Assembly: GCF_003287405.1 (NCBI RefSeq)
Contig: NZ_PRLD01000002.1
Span: 229,997-293,996, forward strand
Length of the DNA: 64,000 nucleotides
From: Faecalibacterium prausnitzii
GTDB taxonomy: Bacteria > Bacillota > Clostridia > Oscillospirales > Ruminococcaceae
Direction: 5' to 3'
Shown here: piece by piece, positions 55,677 through 63,904 of the stretch
Layout: the number at the start of each line of letters is the position of its first letter
Numbering within the stretch: position 1 is the stretch's first letter
Position numbers and translations under genes: made by a program
The notes under the pieces: generated by a model
What the model was told of the DNA's origin: nothing
The model's database searches: none
The model's input: only the letters and a program-made list of their open reading frames with translations

Positions 55677-56996
55677 ATGCGTATTTATGATCTGATCGCA
55701 AAAAAGCGGGATGGCGGCACCCACACCCGGGAAGAGCTGGAAGCTATTGTCAACGGCTTTGTCAGCGGGGAAGTGGCCGACTACCAGATGGCTGCATGGA
55801 TGATGGCGGTGTATCTGCGCGGCATGACCAATGAGGAGACCGCCGAACTGACCGATGTGATGGCGCACAGCGGCGTGATGGTAGACCTTTCGCCCATTCC
55901 GGGCATCAAGGTGGACAAGCACTCCACCGGCGGTGTGGGCGATAAGACCACGCTGGTCATCGCGCCCATCGTGGCAGCCTGCGGGGTGAAGATCGCCAAA
56001 ATGAGCGGCCGGGGTCTCGGCCACACCGGCGGTACCATCGACAAGATGGAGAGCGTGCCCGGCACAAAGACCGCCCTCTCGCAGGAGGAATTTTTTGCAC
56101 AGGTGAACCGGATCGGCCTGTCGGTCATCGGCCAGAGCGAGGGTATCGCCGTGGCAGATAAAAAGATGTACGCCCTGCGGGACGTTACCGCCACCGTCAG
56201 CTGCATTCCGCTCATTGCGTCCAGCATCATGTCTAAAAAACTGGCTTCCGGCTCGGACGCCATTCTGCTGGATGTCACCACCGGCACCGGCGCCTTTATG
56301 AAGACTGTCGACCAGAGTATCGAGCTGGCGCAGCTGATGGTCGCCATCGGTACCCACCATGGCCGCCGGGTAGCCGCCATGATCACCGATATGGACACCC
56401 CGCTGGGTCACAACATCGGCAACAGTCTGGAAGTGATGGAGAGCATGGACGTGCTCAAAGGCCACGGCCCGGCAGACCTGACCGAGGTGTGCCTGCAACT
56501 GGCAGCCAATATGCTGGTGCTGGCGGGCAAGGGCGATGCCGTCCACTGCCGCGCTATGGCCGAGGCTGTCATTGCGGACGGCTCTGCCTTTGAAAAGTGC
56601 AAGGAAATGTTTGCCGCACAGGGCGGCGATATCCGGGTACTGGATGATTACAGCCTGTTTGCTCAGCCCGCCGCCAGCTACGAACTGCTGGCCGAGCAGG
56701 ACGGCTACATTGTGGCCAACGATGCCGAAAAGATCGGCTCTGCCAGTGTGCTGCTGGGCGCAGGCCGCCAGAAAAAGGGCGACCCGCTGGACTTTTCCGC
56801 CGGCATCACCCTGCACAAAAAGCGCGGCGACTATGTCCATAAGGGCGAAAGCCTTGCCACCTTCTACGGCGCAGCGGACAAGTTTGAAGCCGCCGCCGCC
56901 GAGTACCGCAGCGGCCTTATGTACGGCGCGGAAAAGCCGGAGGAAGCCCCGCTGGTGTACGCCCTTGTCACCAAGGACGGCGTAGAGCGGTACTAA
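55677..56996 (+). CDS. pdp: Pyrimidine-nucleoside phosphorylase
   Basis: 439 residues. Phosphorolyses uridine, thymidine and deoxyuridine to the base and pentose-1-phosphate, which deoB then uses. The helical N-domain with QMAAWMMAVYLRGM, the phosphate-binding KHSTGGVGDKTTL and SGRGLGHTGGTIDKMES are diagnostic, and the C-terminal domain is complete. It ends before a strong terminator. Confidence 0.95.
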   Translation: MRIYDLIAKKRDGGTHTREELEAIVNGFVSGEVADYQMAAWMMAVYLRGMTNEETAELTDVMAHSGVMVDLSPIPGIKVDKHSTGGVGDKTTLVIAPIVAACGVKIAKMSGRGLGHTGGTIDKMESVPGTKTALSQEEFFAQVNRIGLSVIGQSEGIAVADKKMYALRDVTATVSCIPLIASSIMSKKLASGSDAILLDVTTGTGAFMKTVDQSIELAQLMVAIGTHHGRRVAAMITDMDTPLGHNIGNSLEVMESMDVLKGHGPADLTEVCLQLAANMLVLAGKGDAVHCRAMAEAVIADGSAFEKCKEMFAAQGGDIRVLDDYSLFAQPAASYELLAEQDGYIVANDAEKIGSASVLLGAGRQKKGDPLDFSAGITLHKKRGDYVHKGESLATFYGAADKFEAAAAEYRSGLMYGAEKPEEAPLVYALVTKDGVERY

Positions 56997-57051
56997 GATC
57001 TTTTACGCGGCGGGCGTGCCCCAAAGAGCGGTTTTATAGAAGCGAAAATGT

Positions 57052-57096
57052 AAAAAAGCTGAACACCTGTTTTTTGCAGATGTTCGGCTTTTTTGT
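57052..57096. terminator. Bidirectional terminator between pdp and yqfD
   Basis: AAAAAAGCTGAACA plus CTG pair with CAG plus TGTTCGGCTTTTTT, with T-runs at both outer edges. Confidence 0.92.
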
Positions 57097-57113
57097 ATGC
57101 GTTTTAAGGGCTG

Positions 57114-58250
57114 CTATGTGCAGATATCTGCCGCCACGGTATACACTGCATGATAGTGCAGGGCATCCTCCTGCACGGTGCACTCCTCCCGGCGGGCGAA
57201 GATCTCCGCATCCGGGAAAGCATCGTGCAGCGCCCGCAGCCCCTGCAGCCGTGCCAGCGTAAGCGCCTGTGCTTCGGTGCGGTACATCGTTTCCTGCTGC
57301 TGCCCGTAATAGGTGGTCTCCTCCACCGCGCAGGGCAGGGGCAGGCCGAAAACCTCTAATTGCAGATGCCGGGTGCGGCACAGCCCGTCCCCGTCAGGCG
57401 CAGAGGGGGAAAGCGCGGCAGAATGCTCTGCAAAAAACAGCTTGTAATTCGTTGTATTTTTGCCGGTCAGCTGCGGCATCGTCTCTGCCAGCGGAACGCT
57501 CTGGTCTGTCTGCCACTCCAGCTGCGCCACCACCGTGCCCGCCGCCGGGGCAAAAATCAAGGTGCCGTCCCGCTCGCTGCGCGCAGTGCCGATCAACCCC
57601 TGCCCGGCTTCCACAGTCTGCCCGGGAGCTACCAGCATAGTGCCGCTGGTAAGATTTGTACGCAGCACCGTCCCATTGCACTTTGCCCGCAGCCCGTGCA
57701 GCGTGCCTGCGGCGATCTCGGGGCGGGCATGGGCAGGGGCGGCTTCCACCGCAAGCCGGCCTTTTTCAAAATTCAGGCTTGCCCAAGAGAACTCGCCGCT
57801 TTCCAGCAGGGCATACTCTCCGCAGCGCAGCAGCTCCTCGGTTACGGCAGTGCCGGGCTGCAGGCCGCAGCTGCGCAGCACTGCACCCGCCCGCGCCCGC
57901 TGCCCGGTGGTCAGGCTGCCGTAGTCCACCGCCCATATAAATCCTTGCAGCCAGACCAGCACCAGCCCCCAAGCGACAAGCCCCGCCCAAAGCCCCTTGC
58001 GCTGCAGCAGCGGACGCAGCAAAAAATAAAGCCCCATCCGTTTTTCCACTCGCAGCCGTACCCGCCTGTGCCGGGCAAGTGCGGCCAGCCGCCGGTACTG
58101 CCAAGCTGCGCAATGGGCGCAAAAGCCGCCGGGCAGGGAAGAAATGCCATATAAATGCAGCCCTTGCCCGGCAGCGTCGGTCAAAAGCGCCTCGGGGCTG
58201 CCGTTCCGGGCGGTAAAGCGTACCCCCGCCCAAAGGCTTGCAGCTTCCAT
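57114..58250 (-). CDS. yqfD: Sporulation protein YqfD family
   Basis: 378 residues. A cytoplasmic N-terminal part (about 1-85) is followed by one membrane helix (WAGLVAWGLVLVWLQGFIWAV, about 88-108, quoted in part) and a large external domain. Relatives are sigma-E-controlled mother-cell proteins needed for sporulation in Bacillus and clostridia; biochemical role unknown. Conserved-looking pieces: RLRVEKRMGLYF, YALLESGEFSWASLNFEKG and the hydrophilic C-terminus. AGGAGG precedes the ATG. It lies nine bases after yqfC. Full length, so not an obvious pseudogene. Confidence 0.85.
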   Translation of the reverse strand: MEAASLWAGVRFTARNGSPEALLTDAAGQGLHLYGISSLPGGFCAHCAAWQYRRLAALARHRRVRLRVEKRMGLYFLLRPLLQRKGLWAGLVAWGLVLVWLQGFIWAVDYGSLTTGQRARAGAVLRSCGLQPGTAVTEELLRCGEYALLESGEFSWASLNFEKGRLAVEAAPAHARPEIAAGTLHGLRAKCNGTVLRTNLTSGTMLVAPGQTVEAGQGLIGTARSERDGTLIFAPAAGTVVAQLEWQTDQSVPLAETMPQLTGKNTTNYKLFFAEHSAALSPSAPDGDGLCRTRHLQLEVFGLPLPCAVEETTYYGQQQETMYRTEAQALTLARLQGLRALHDAFPDAEIFARREECTVQEDALHYHAVYTVAADICT

Positions 58251-58259
58251 GGCAGCCTC

Positions 58260-58547
58260 CTATTCATCGGAAAAATCGGTACGCAAAAACTGCCCCTGCA
58301 CCGTCAGCCGGGCGGCGGTCAGGGTACAGATGCGCAGCCCGCTGCCGTATACCGTGAAACGCCCTTTCGCCAGCCGCAGGCACAGCTTGTTTTCATCAAA
58401 AAACAACACTGTGCAAAAATGCTCGATCTCCATCCGGTCGCCGCTCAGGTATACGGCAGGGCGGCTGTAAAACCCGGGCGGCGGCTGTCGAAACAGCCCG
58501 CGCAGCCAGTCGCCCGGGGTGCGCCGGTCGTGGTGTGCTCTGGCCAT
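58260..58547 (-). CDS. yqfC: Sporulation protein YqfC family
   Basis: 95 residues. Small beta-strand protein of the YabP/YqfC family, genetically tied to YqfD. It has GDRMEIEHFCTVLFFDENKL-like strands, then LCLRLAKGRFTVYGSGLRI (quoted in part) and a final VQGQFLRTDF strand. The start MARAHHDRR follows GGGAGGGAC. Gene order yqfC-yqfD is the same as in sporulating Firmicutes. Confidence 0.8.
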   Translation of the reverse strand: MARAHHDRRTPGDWLRGLFRQPPPGFYSRPAVYLSGDRMEIEHFCTVLFFDENKLCLRLAKGRFTVYGSGLRICTLTAARLTVQGQFLRTDFSDE

Positions 58548-58593
58548 CTTTGTCCCTCCCGTCCCGCGCTTTGTACATTGCACAGCCCATGCT

Positions 58594-58607
58594 TCCATAT
58601 ATATGGA
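58594..58607. promoter_or_regulatory. 14-bp perfect palindrome between yqfC and the ylbJ-like gene
   Basis: TCCATATATATGGA in the 76-bp divergent intergenic region. It could be an operator or just part of overlapping promoters. Confidence 0.35.
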
Positions 58608-58623
58608 GGGGGAGGGCGTGCTT

Positions 58624-59745
58624 ATGAGTAAAAGCTGCAAACGGCTGTATCCGGGGCTCTTTTTGCTGGGTGCAGCCACGGCGGCGCTGGTATTTGCCGC
58701 GCCGCAGACCTGTGCGGAAGCTTTGCGGCAGGGTCTTGCGCTCTGCGGCGGGTCGCTGCTGGTGTCGCTTTTTCCATTTCTGGTGGTGTCGGCGCTCATC
58801 ATGCGCAGCGGCGCGGGCGAGGTGCTGGGCGTGCTGCTCTGGCCGGTGGTGCGTTGTATCGGTCTGCGCAGCCGCAGCGCGGGCAGTGTGCTGCTCATCG
58901 GTCTTGTGGGCGGCTTTGCCCCTGCCGCCGCCGCTGCTGCCGAGGCAGTCCGCAGCAGGGAGCTGACCCCGCAGGAAGCTTCAGCTCTGCTGCCCGCCTG
59001 CATCTGCTCCGGGCCGTCTTTTGTCATTTTGACGGTAGGGGAGCAGCTGCTGGGCAGCCGCACAGCCGGGATATGCCTGTTTGCCGCACAGGTGCTGGCG
59101 GGCTGGCTGACGGCGGCGCTGCTCTGCCGTGTCTGCGGCATACCGGAGCCTTTGCCCGTGCCGCCCGCTGCCGCACAAACAGCACCGCCGCCCGCGCTGG
59201 ATGCCATCCTTGCACAGGCGGCAGTGACCTACCTGAAATTATGCGGCTTTGTGCTGTATTTTCGCCTGCTGGCGGCAGGCTGCGGGCTGCTGCTGCCCGC
59301 GGTGCTTGCGCCCTTTCCGGCCATGCTGCTGGAGGTGTGCTCCGGCTGCGATTACGCCGCCCGCACCGGTTTGTGGGCAAGCGGGCTGTGCTGTGCCGCG
59401 CTCAGTGTGCAGGGCGCTTCGGTGCTGCTGCAAGTGCGCACCCTCTGCCCGCAGGAGGTCTCGTTCAAACCCTTGCTGTGGGGCAGGGTGCTGCATCTGC
59501 CGCTTTCGCTGGCGCTGTTTTATCTGGGCCTGCCGCAGAGCGCCGTGGAGAGCTTCAATACCCTGTGTGCCCGGGTGGTGCCCATGCAGCGGGTGCCGAC
59601 AGACTGCGCTCTGCTGGTGTTTGCGGTGTGCTGCATCACGGCCTGCGAGGCCTGCCGCCTGACCAGGAAGAAGGCACAAAACGCAGCTCCGGCAAACAAA
59701 AACTGCTCTGCGGCTTGCAAACCGCCGCAAAATGTGGTAACATAA
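58624..59745 (+). CDS. ylbJ: YlbJ-like sporulation integral membrane protein
   Basis: 373 residues, about eight hydrophobic helices of the nucleoside-recognition (Gate)-domain type. The pattern GLALCGGSLLVSLFPFLVVSALIM, SRSAGSVLLIGLVGGFAPAAA and CICSGPSFVILTVGEQLLG (each part of longer segments) matches YlbJ, a sigma-E membrane protein in sporulating relatives, needed for spore heat resistance there. GGAGGGGGAGGG precedes the chosen ATG; an earlier ATG would add seven residues. Divergent from yqfC/yqfD. Confidence 0.82.
   Translation: MSKSCKRLYPGLFLLGAATAALVFAAPQTCAEALRQGLALCGGSLLVSLFPFLVVSALIMRSGAGEVLGVLLWPVVRCIGLRSRSAGSVLLIGLVGGFAPAAAAAAEAVRSRELTPQEASALLPACICSGPSFVILTVGEQLLGSRTAGICLFAAQVLAGWLTAALLCRVCGIPEPLPVPPAAAQTAPPPALDAILAQAAVTYLKLCGFVLYFRLLAAGCGLLLPAVLAPFPAMLLEVCSGCDYAARTGLWASGLCCAALSVQGASVLLQVRTLCPQEVSFKPLLWGRVLHLPLSLALFYLGLPQSAVESFNTLCARVVPMQRVPTDCALLVFAVCCITACEACRLTRKKAQNAAPANKNCSAACKPPQNVVT
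59715..59743 (+). promoter_or_regulatory. Likely promoter of the pheST T-box leader
   Basis: TTGCAA, 17-bp spacer, TAACAT, overlapping the 3' end of the ylbJ-like gene. Confidence 0.6.
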
Positions 59746-59764
59746 CTCTTGGTTATCATATTAC

Positions 59765-60046
59765 CAAACGCAGCGACGGAGAGAGTAGGCGCTGCCTGCA
59801 CGGCAAAGAGAGAAGCTTCACCGGCTGAAAGGGCTTCCATGTGCGGCAGGGGCTGAAGTTCGCTCCCGAGCGGTCTGCGCGAACGATGCGGACGCATCTA
59901 TTAGCACAGGACGGTTGCGCCCCGTTACGGCGTTTGAGCGCCGCCTGCCCTTGTGCAGGCGGAAACCGGGTGGTACCGCGGAGCAGAAATGGTTACAGCT
60001 TCGTCCCTTTTGCCTGAGCAGTCGGGCAGGGGACGGAGCTTTTTTG
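59765..60046 (+). promoter_or_regulatory. T-box riboswitch (phenylalanine) with terminator
   Basis: Leader RNA that senses uncharged tRNA-Phe and controls pheST. An AGAGAGTAGGCG stem I region begins near 59779. The specifier loop GAAG-TTC-GCTCCC places codon UUC at 59859-59861, matching Phe. The T-box core GGGTGGTACCGCG lies at 59968-59980, with TGGT able to pair with a tRNA ending A-CCA, as tRNA-Phe does. The terminator CGTCCC-TGCC paired with GGCA-GGGACG, then TTTTTT, ends at 60046. pheS follows 45 bases later. Confidence 0.93.
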
Positions 60047-60091
60047 TTATACTCCGCTCCATGAACACAAAGAATAAAGGAGAGAAAATCC

Positions 60092-61114
60092 ATGCAAGCA
60101 ATGATCGATGAGCTGGCCAAGCAGGCCGCTGAAAGCCTTGGTCAGGTGTCCAGCAAGGAGACGCTGGCTTCCTTCTGGCAGGAATACCTCAGCAAAAACG
60201 GCAAGATCCCTGCCCTGATGAAGAACCTGCGCACCGTTGCGCCGGAAGAGCGCCCCGCCATGGGCAAGATCATCAACGAACTCAAGCAGAAGGTGCAGGC
60301 AGACTACGATGCCGCCGCCGAGACCGTGAAGCAGGCAGAACTTGCTGCCCGCAACGCCGCCGAGACGGTGGATATCACCCTGCCCGCCAAGACCCGCTCT
60401 GTGGGCGGTCTGCACCCGTTGACGCTGGTCACCAACCAGATCATCGACGTGTTCTCCGGTATGGGCTTTGCCGTGGCAGATGCCCCGGAGATCGAGGATG
60501 ACGACCACAACTTCACCCGCCTGAACGTGCCCAAGGATCACCCCGCCCGTGATATGCAGGATACCTTCTATCTGTCCGATGAATTCCTGCTGCGCACCCA
60601 GACCTCCGGTGGCCAGATCCGCACCATGGACAGCCAGAAGCCGCCCATCAAGGTGCTGATCCCCGGCCGCGTGTTCCGCTCTGACTCGGACGCTACCCAC
60701 AGTCCCATGTTCCACCAGATGGAAGGTCTGGTCGTGGATAAGGGCATCACGCTGGGCGACCTGCAGGGCGCACTGAACACCTTCGTGCAGAAGCTGTTCG
60801 GTGCCGATACCCGCACCCGTCTGCGTCCCTCCTACTTCCCGTTCACCGAGCCCAGCGTTGAGGTGGACGTAAGCTGCTTCGAGTGCCACGGCAAGGGCTG
60901 CCCCCTGTGCAAGCACACCGGCTGGATCGAGGTTCTGGGCGGCGGCGTCGTCAACCGCAAGGTGCTGGAGAACTGCAACATCGACCCGGACGAGTACTCC
61001 GGTTTCGCCTTTGGCATTGGCATCGAGCGTATCGCTATGCTGAAGTACGGCATCAACAACATCGGTCTGATGTTCGAGAACAATCTGCAGTTCCTCAAGC
61101 AGTTCCACGAATAA
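60092..61114 (+). CDS. pheS: Phenylalanyl-tRNA synthetase alpha subunit
   Basis: 340 residues. Catalytic subunit of the alpha2-beta2 synthetase charging tRNA-Phe. The N-terminal coiled-coil arm is followed by the class II core: motif 2 GRVFRSDSDATHSPMFHQ, VDKGITLGDL, and motif 3 GFAFGIGIERIAMLKYG. A Cys-rich insertion (CFECHGKGCPLC) is present, as in many Firmicutes. Full length. Controlled by the T-box upstream. Confidence 0.97.
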   Translation: MQAMIDELAKQAAESLGQVSSKETLASFWQEYLSKNGKIPALMKNLRTVAPEERPAMGKIINELKQKVQADYDAAAETVKQAELAARNAAETVDITLPAKTRSVGGLHPLTLVTNQIIDVFSGMGFAVADAPEIEDDDHNFTRLNVPKDHPARDMQDTFYLSDEFLLRTQTSGGQIRTMDSQKPPIKVLIPGRVFRSDSDATHSPMFHQMEGLVVDKGITLGDLQGALNTFVQKLFGADTRTRLRPSYFPFTEPSVEVDVSCFECHGKGCPLCKHTGWIEVLGGGVVNRKVLENCNIDPDEYSGFAFGIGIERIAMLKYGINNIGLMFENNLQFLKQFHE

Positions 61115-61132
61115 GAGGGGAGAGAACAAACA

Positions 61133-63544
61133 ATGAAAGTACCTTTCAGTTGGTTAAAAGAATTCGTTGATATCGATGTTACCGCACAGGAACTGGAGGA
61201 GAAGCTGTTCTCCTGCGGTTTCGAGGTGGAAGAGCTCATCCCGCTGGATGCCGGCATCAGCAAGGTGGTCGTCGGCAAGATCGTGGAGATGGAAAAGCAG
61301 GAGGGCACCCACCTGACCAAGTGTGTGGTGGACTGCGGCGCTTACGGCCACGAGATCCGCATCAGCACCGGTGCCGCCAACATGAAGCTGGGCGATTGCG
61401 TGCCCACCGCACTGGATGGCTCCACTCTGCCCGGCGGCATTACCATCAAGGCCCGCAAGATGCAGGGCGTGGAGTCCAACGGTATGCTGTGCTCCGGCGC
61501 AGAGCTGGGTCTGAACGATGACCTGTTCCCGGGCTCTGAGGTCTACGGCCTGCTCATCCTGCCCGAGGATTCTGTCCCCGGCACCGACATCGCCCCTGTG
61601 GTGGGTCTGGACGACTACATCTTTGATATCTCCATCACCGCCAACCGCCCGGACTGCCAGTCTGTTCTGGGCATCGCCCGCGAGGTGGCTGCTGTTCTGG
61701 GCAAGCCCCTGCATATGCCCGCTATGGACTATAAGGCAGTCTGCGAGCCGGACGCTCCCATCACCGTCAAGGTGGAAGCACCGGAGCTGTGCCCCCGCTA
61801 CATGGCACACTATGTGCGCAACATCCGCATGGGCGAGTCTCCCCGCTGGATGAAGCGCCATCTGGCACTGTGCGGCCTGCGCTCCATCAGCAACGTGGTG
61901 GATATCACCAACCACACCCTGCTGGAGATGGGTCAGCCCATGCACGCCTTTGACCTGAACAAGGTCGCCGGCCGCACCATTGATGTGCGCCGCGCCCACG
62001 AGGGTGAAAAGATCGTCACGCTGGACGAGAAGGAATTTACCCTCAACCCCAACAATCTGGTCATCTGCGATGCCGAAAAGCCGGTGGCACTGGCCGGTAT
62101 CATGGGCGGCGCAAACTCCGGTATGGACGATAACACCACCAGCCTGCTGTTCGAGTGCGCCACCTTTGCCCGCGACAGCGTGCGTAAGACCAGCCGTGCA
62201 CTGGGTCAGAACAGCGATTCCTCTGCCCGCTACGAGAAGGGCGTGGACCGCTACTCTCCGCAGCTGGGTCTGGCACGCGCTCTGCACCTGATCCAGCAGC
62301 TGGATTGCGGTGATATTACCACGCTGGAGTACGACCTGACCGATGGCCGCCCGCTGGAGCGCAAGCACATCGTCACCACCCCGGCAAAGATCTGCGCCGT
62401 GCTGGGCATCACCGTGCCCGACAAGACCATGATCGACATCCTGCAGCGTCTGGAGTTCACCGTGGACGTGCAGGCCGATGGCAGCTGGGATGTGTCCGCA
62501 CCCCTGTACCGTGATGACGTGGAAAGCTTCCCGGATCTGGCCGAGGAGGTCATCCGTGAGTACGGCTACGACCATATCGTGCCTACCTTCCTGAACACTG
62601 CCTCCGTTACCAACGGCGGTCTGAACTACGACCAGAAGCAGCAGCTCAAGACCAAGCGTCTGCTGGCTGCACAGGGCTTCTACGAGGCCTCCACGCTGGC
62701 TTTCTACTCCAACGCTGAGCTGGATATGCTGCATATTCCCGCCGAGGACGAAGCCCGCAAGGCTATCCGCATCCTGAACCCCATCAGCGAGAACCTGTCC
62801 ATCATGCGCACCCTGCTGACCCCCTCCATGCTGAACGTCATCGTGGACAACCTGAAAAAGGGCAACGCCGAAGGCCGCCTGTTCGAGATGGCACCGGTCT
62901 ATCTGGCCAAGGAACTGCCCATCAATGAGCACCCCCACGAGCGCCAGACTCTCTGCATCGGTGCCTTTGGCCCCGAGGAGGACTTCTTCACCGTCAAGGG
63001 CGCACTGGAAGCACTGGCAGCTGGTTTTGGCCTGACCTTCGACTATCAGCGCGAGACCGCCGCATGGCTGCACCCCGGCATCAGCGCCGCCGTGTACTGC
63101 AACGGTAAGCGTCTGGGCGTGTTCGGTAAGCTGGCCAACGAGATCAACGCCGAACTGGAGATCGCCAAGGAGCAGAAGGACAGCCAGAACATCTATCTGG
63201 GCGAGCTGGACTATGAGGGTCTGATGTCCTGCGTAGAGGGCGAGCTGCGCTATAAGCCCCTCAGCCCCTATGCACCGGTCAAGCGCGATCTGGCTCTGGT
63301 CTGCAACGAGACTGTATCCTGCGGCGAGATCGAGGAGACCATTCGTAAGGCCAGCCCGCTGGTCAGCGAGGTCAAGCTGTTCGATATCTATCGCGGTGCA
63401 AACCTCGGCGAGGGCAAAAAGAGCATGGCCTTCAGCCTGTCCCTGTCTGATCCAAAGAAGGAAGTCTCCGCTGAGGAAGTGGAGCGCGTGGTCAAGAAGA
63501 TTCTCGGCAACCTGAAGTTCAAGCTGGGCATCGAGATCCGCTGA
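61133..63544 (+). CDS. pheT: Phenylalanyl-tRNA synthetase beta subunit
   Basis: 803 residues. Contains the tRNA-binding EMAP-like domain (CGAYGHEIRISTGAANM region, about 60-150), B3/B4 editing domains (about 200-390, with FECATFARDSVRKTSRALGQ quoted in part), B5, the inactive class II core and the C-terminal anticodon-binding (FDX-ACB) domain (YAPVKRDLALVCNETVSCGE in part). It starts 18 bases after pheS with GAGGGGAGAG upstream. Complete. Confidence 0.97.
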   Translation: MKVPFSWLKEFVDIDVTAQELEEKLFSCGFEVEELIPLDAGISKVVVGKIVEMEKQEGTHLTKCVVDCGAYGHEIRISTGAANMKLGDCVPTALDGSTLPGGITIKARKMQGVESNGMLCSGAELGLNDDLFPGSEVYGLLILPEDSVPGTDIAPVVGLDDYIFDISITANRPDCQSVLGIAREVAAVLGKPLHMPAMDYKAVCEPDAPITVKVEAPELCPRYMAHYVRNIRMGESPRWMKRHLALCGLRSISNVVDITNHTLLEMGQPMHAFDLNKVAGRTIDVRRAHEGEKIVTLDEKEFTLNPNNLVICDAEKPVALAGIMGGANSGMDDNTTSLLFECATFARDSVRKTSRALGQNSDSSARYEKGVDRYSPQLGLARALHLIQQLDCGDITTLEYDLTDGRPLERKHIVTTPAKICAVLGITVPDKTMIDILQRLEFTVDVQADGSWDVSAPLYRDDVESFPDLAEEVIREYGYDHIVPTFLNTASVTNGGLNYDQKQQLKTKRLLAAQGFYEASTLAFYSNAELDMLHIPAEDEARKAIRILNPISENLSIMRTLLTPSMLNVIVDNLKKGNAEGRLFEMAPVYLAKELPINEHPHERQTLCIGAFGPEEDFFTVKGALEALAAGFGLTFDYQRETAAWLHPGISAAVYCNGKRLGVFGKLANEINAELEIAKEQKDSQNIYLGELDYEGLMSCVEGELRYKPLSPYAPVKRDLALVCNETVSCGEIEETIRKASPLVSEVKLFDIYRGANLGEGKKSMAFSLSLSDPKKEVSAEEVERVVKKILGNLKFKLGIEIR

Positions 63545-63582
63545 GCGTTTCACTTATTATATAAGTAATTATATATAGACCC

Positions 63583-63616
63583 AAGGCCGTCTGTGCAGTG
63601 CATGGACGGCCTTTTT
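63583..63616 (+). terminator. Terminator of pheST
   Basis: AAGGCCGTC pairs with GACGGCC around a 14-base loop, followed by TTTTTG. Confidence 0.88.
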
Positions 63617-63690
63617 GCATGGGGAAGAGGGGCTGAACACAATATAAGTGAAGTGAACTCAATTTTATTTAAAAAAGATGTCAAAAAGTG

Positions 63691-63719
63691 TTGACAAGCG
63701 CCCCGGGGTGTGGTATTAT
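63691..63719 (+). promoter_or_regulatory. rRNA operon promoter P1
   Basis: TTGACA, 17-bp spacer, TATTAT, preceded by an AT-rich stretch like an UP element. Confidence 0.88.
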
Positions 63720-63875
63720 ACTTGAGCGCCAAGCGCTGAGACAAAAGAATGACTTCTGAAGTCTCAGCAGGAAGCCCTTGAAAAGAACCAATAGACGCTG
63801 AAAAGTTCCGGCTGATACCGAGAAACCCAAAGCGCTCCAAGTTCATAAAACTTCAAAAGCTTCTCAAAAAAGTGC

Positions 63876-63904
63876 TTGACAAAAAACCGCTTCTGTGGTA
63901 AAAT
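63876..63904 (+). promoter_or_regulatory. rRNA operon promoter P2
   Basis: TTGACA, 17-bp spacer, TAAAAT, also preceded by AT-rich DNA. Confidence 0.88.

Noticed and set aside
61154..63553. Minus-strand open frame opposite pheT
   Set aside because: Complement of a complete PheT; same bias effect.
63545..63700. tRNA gene between pheT and the rRNA promoters
   Set aside because: No cloverleaf, no GTTCRANNC T-loop or CCA end; only a terminator and AT-rich promoter DNA.
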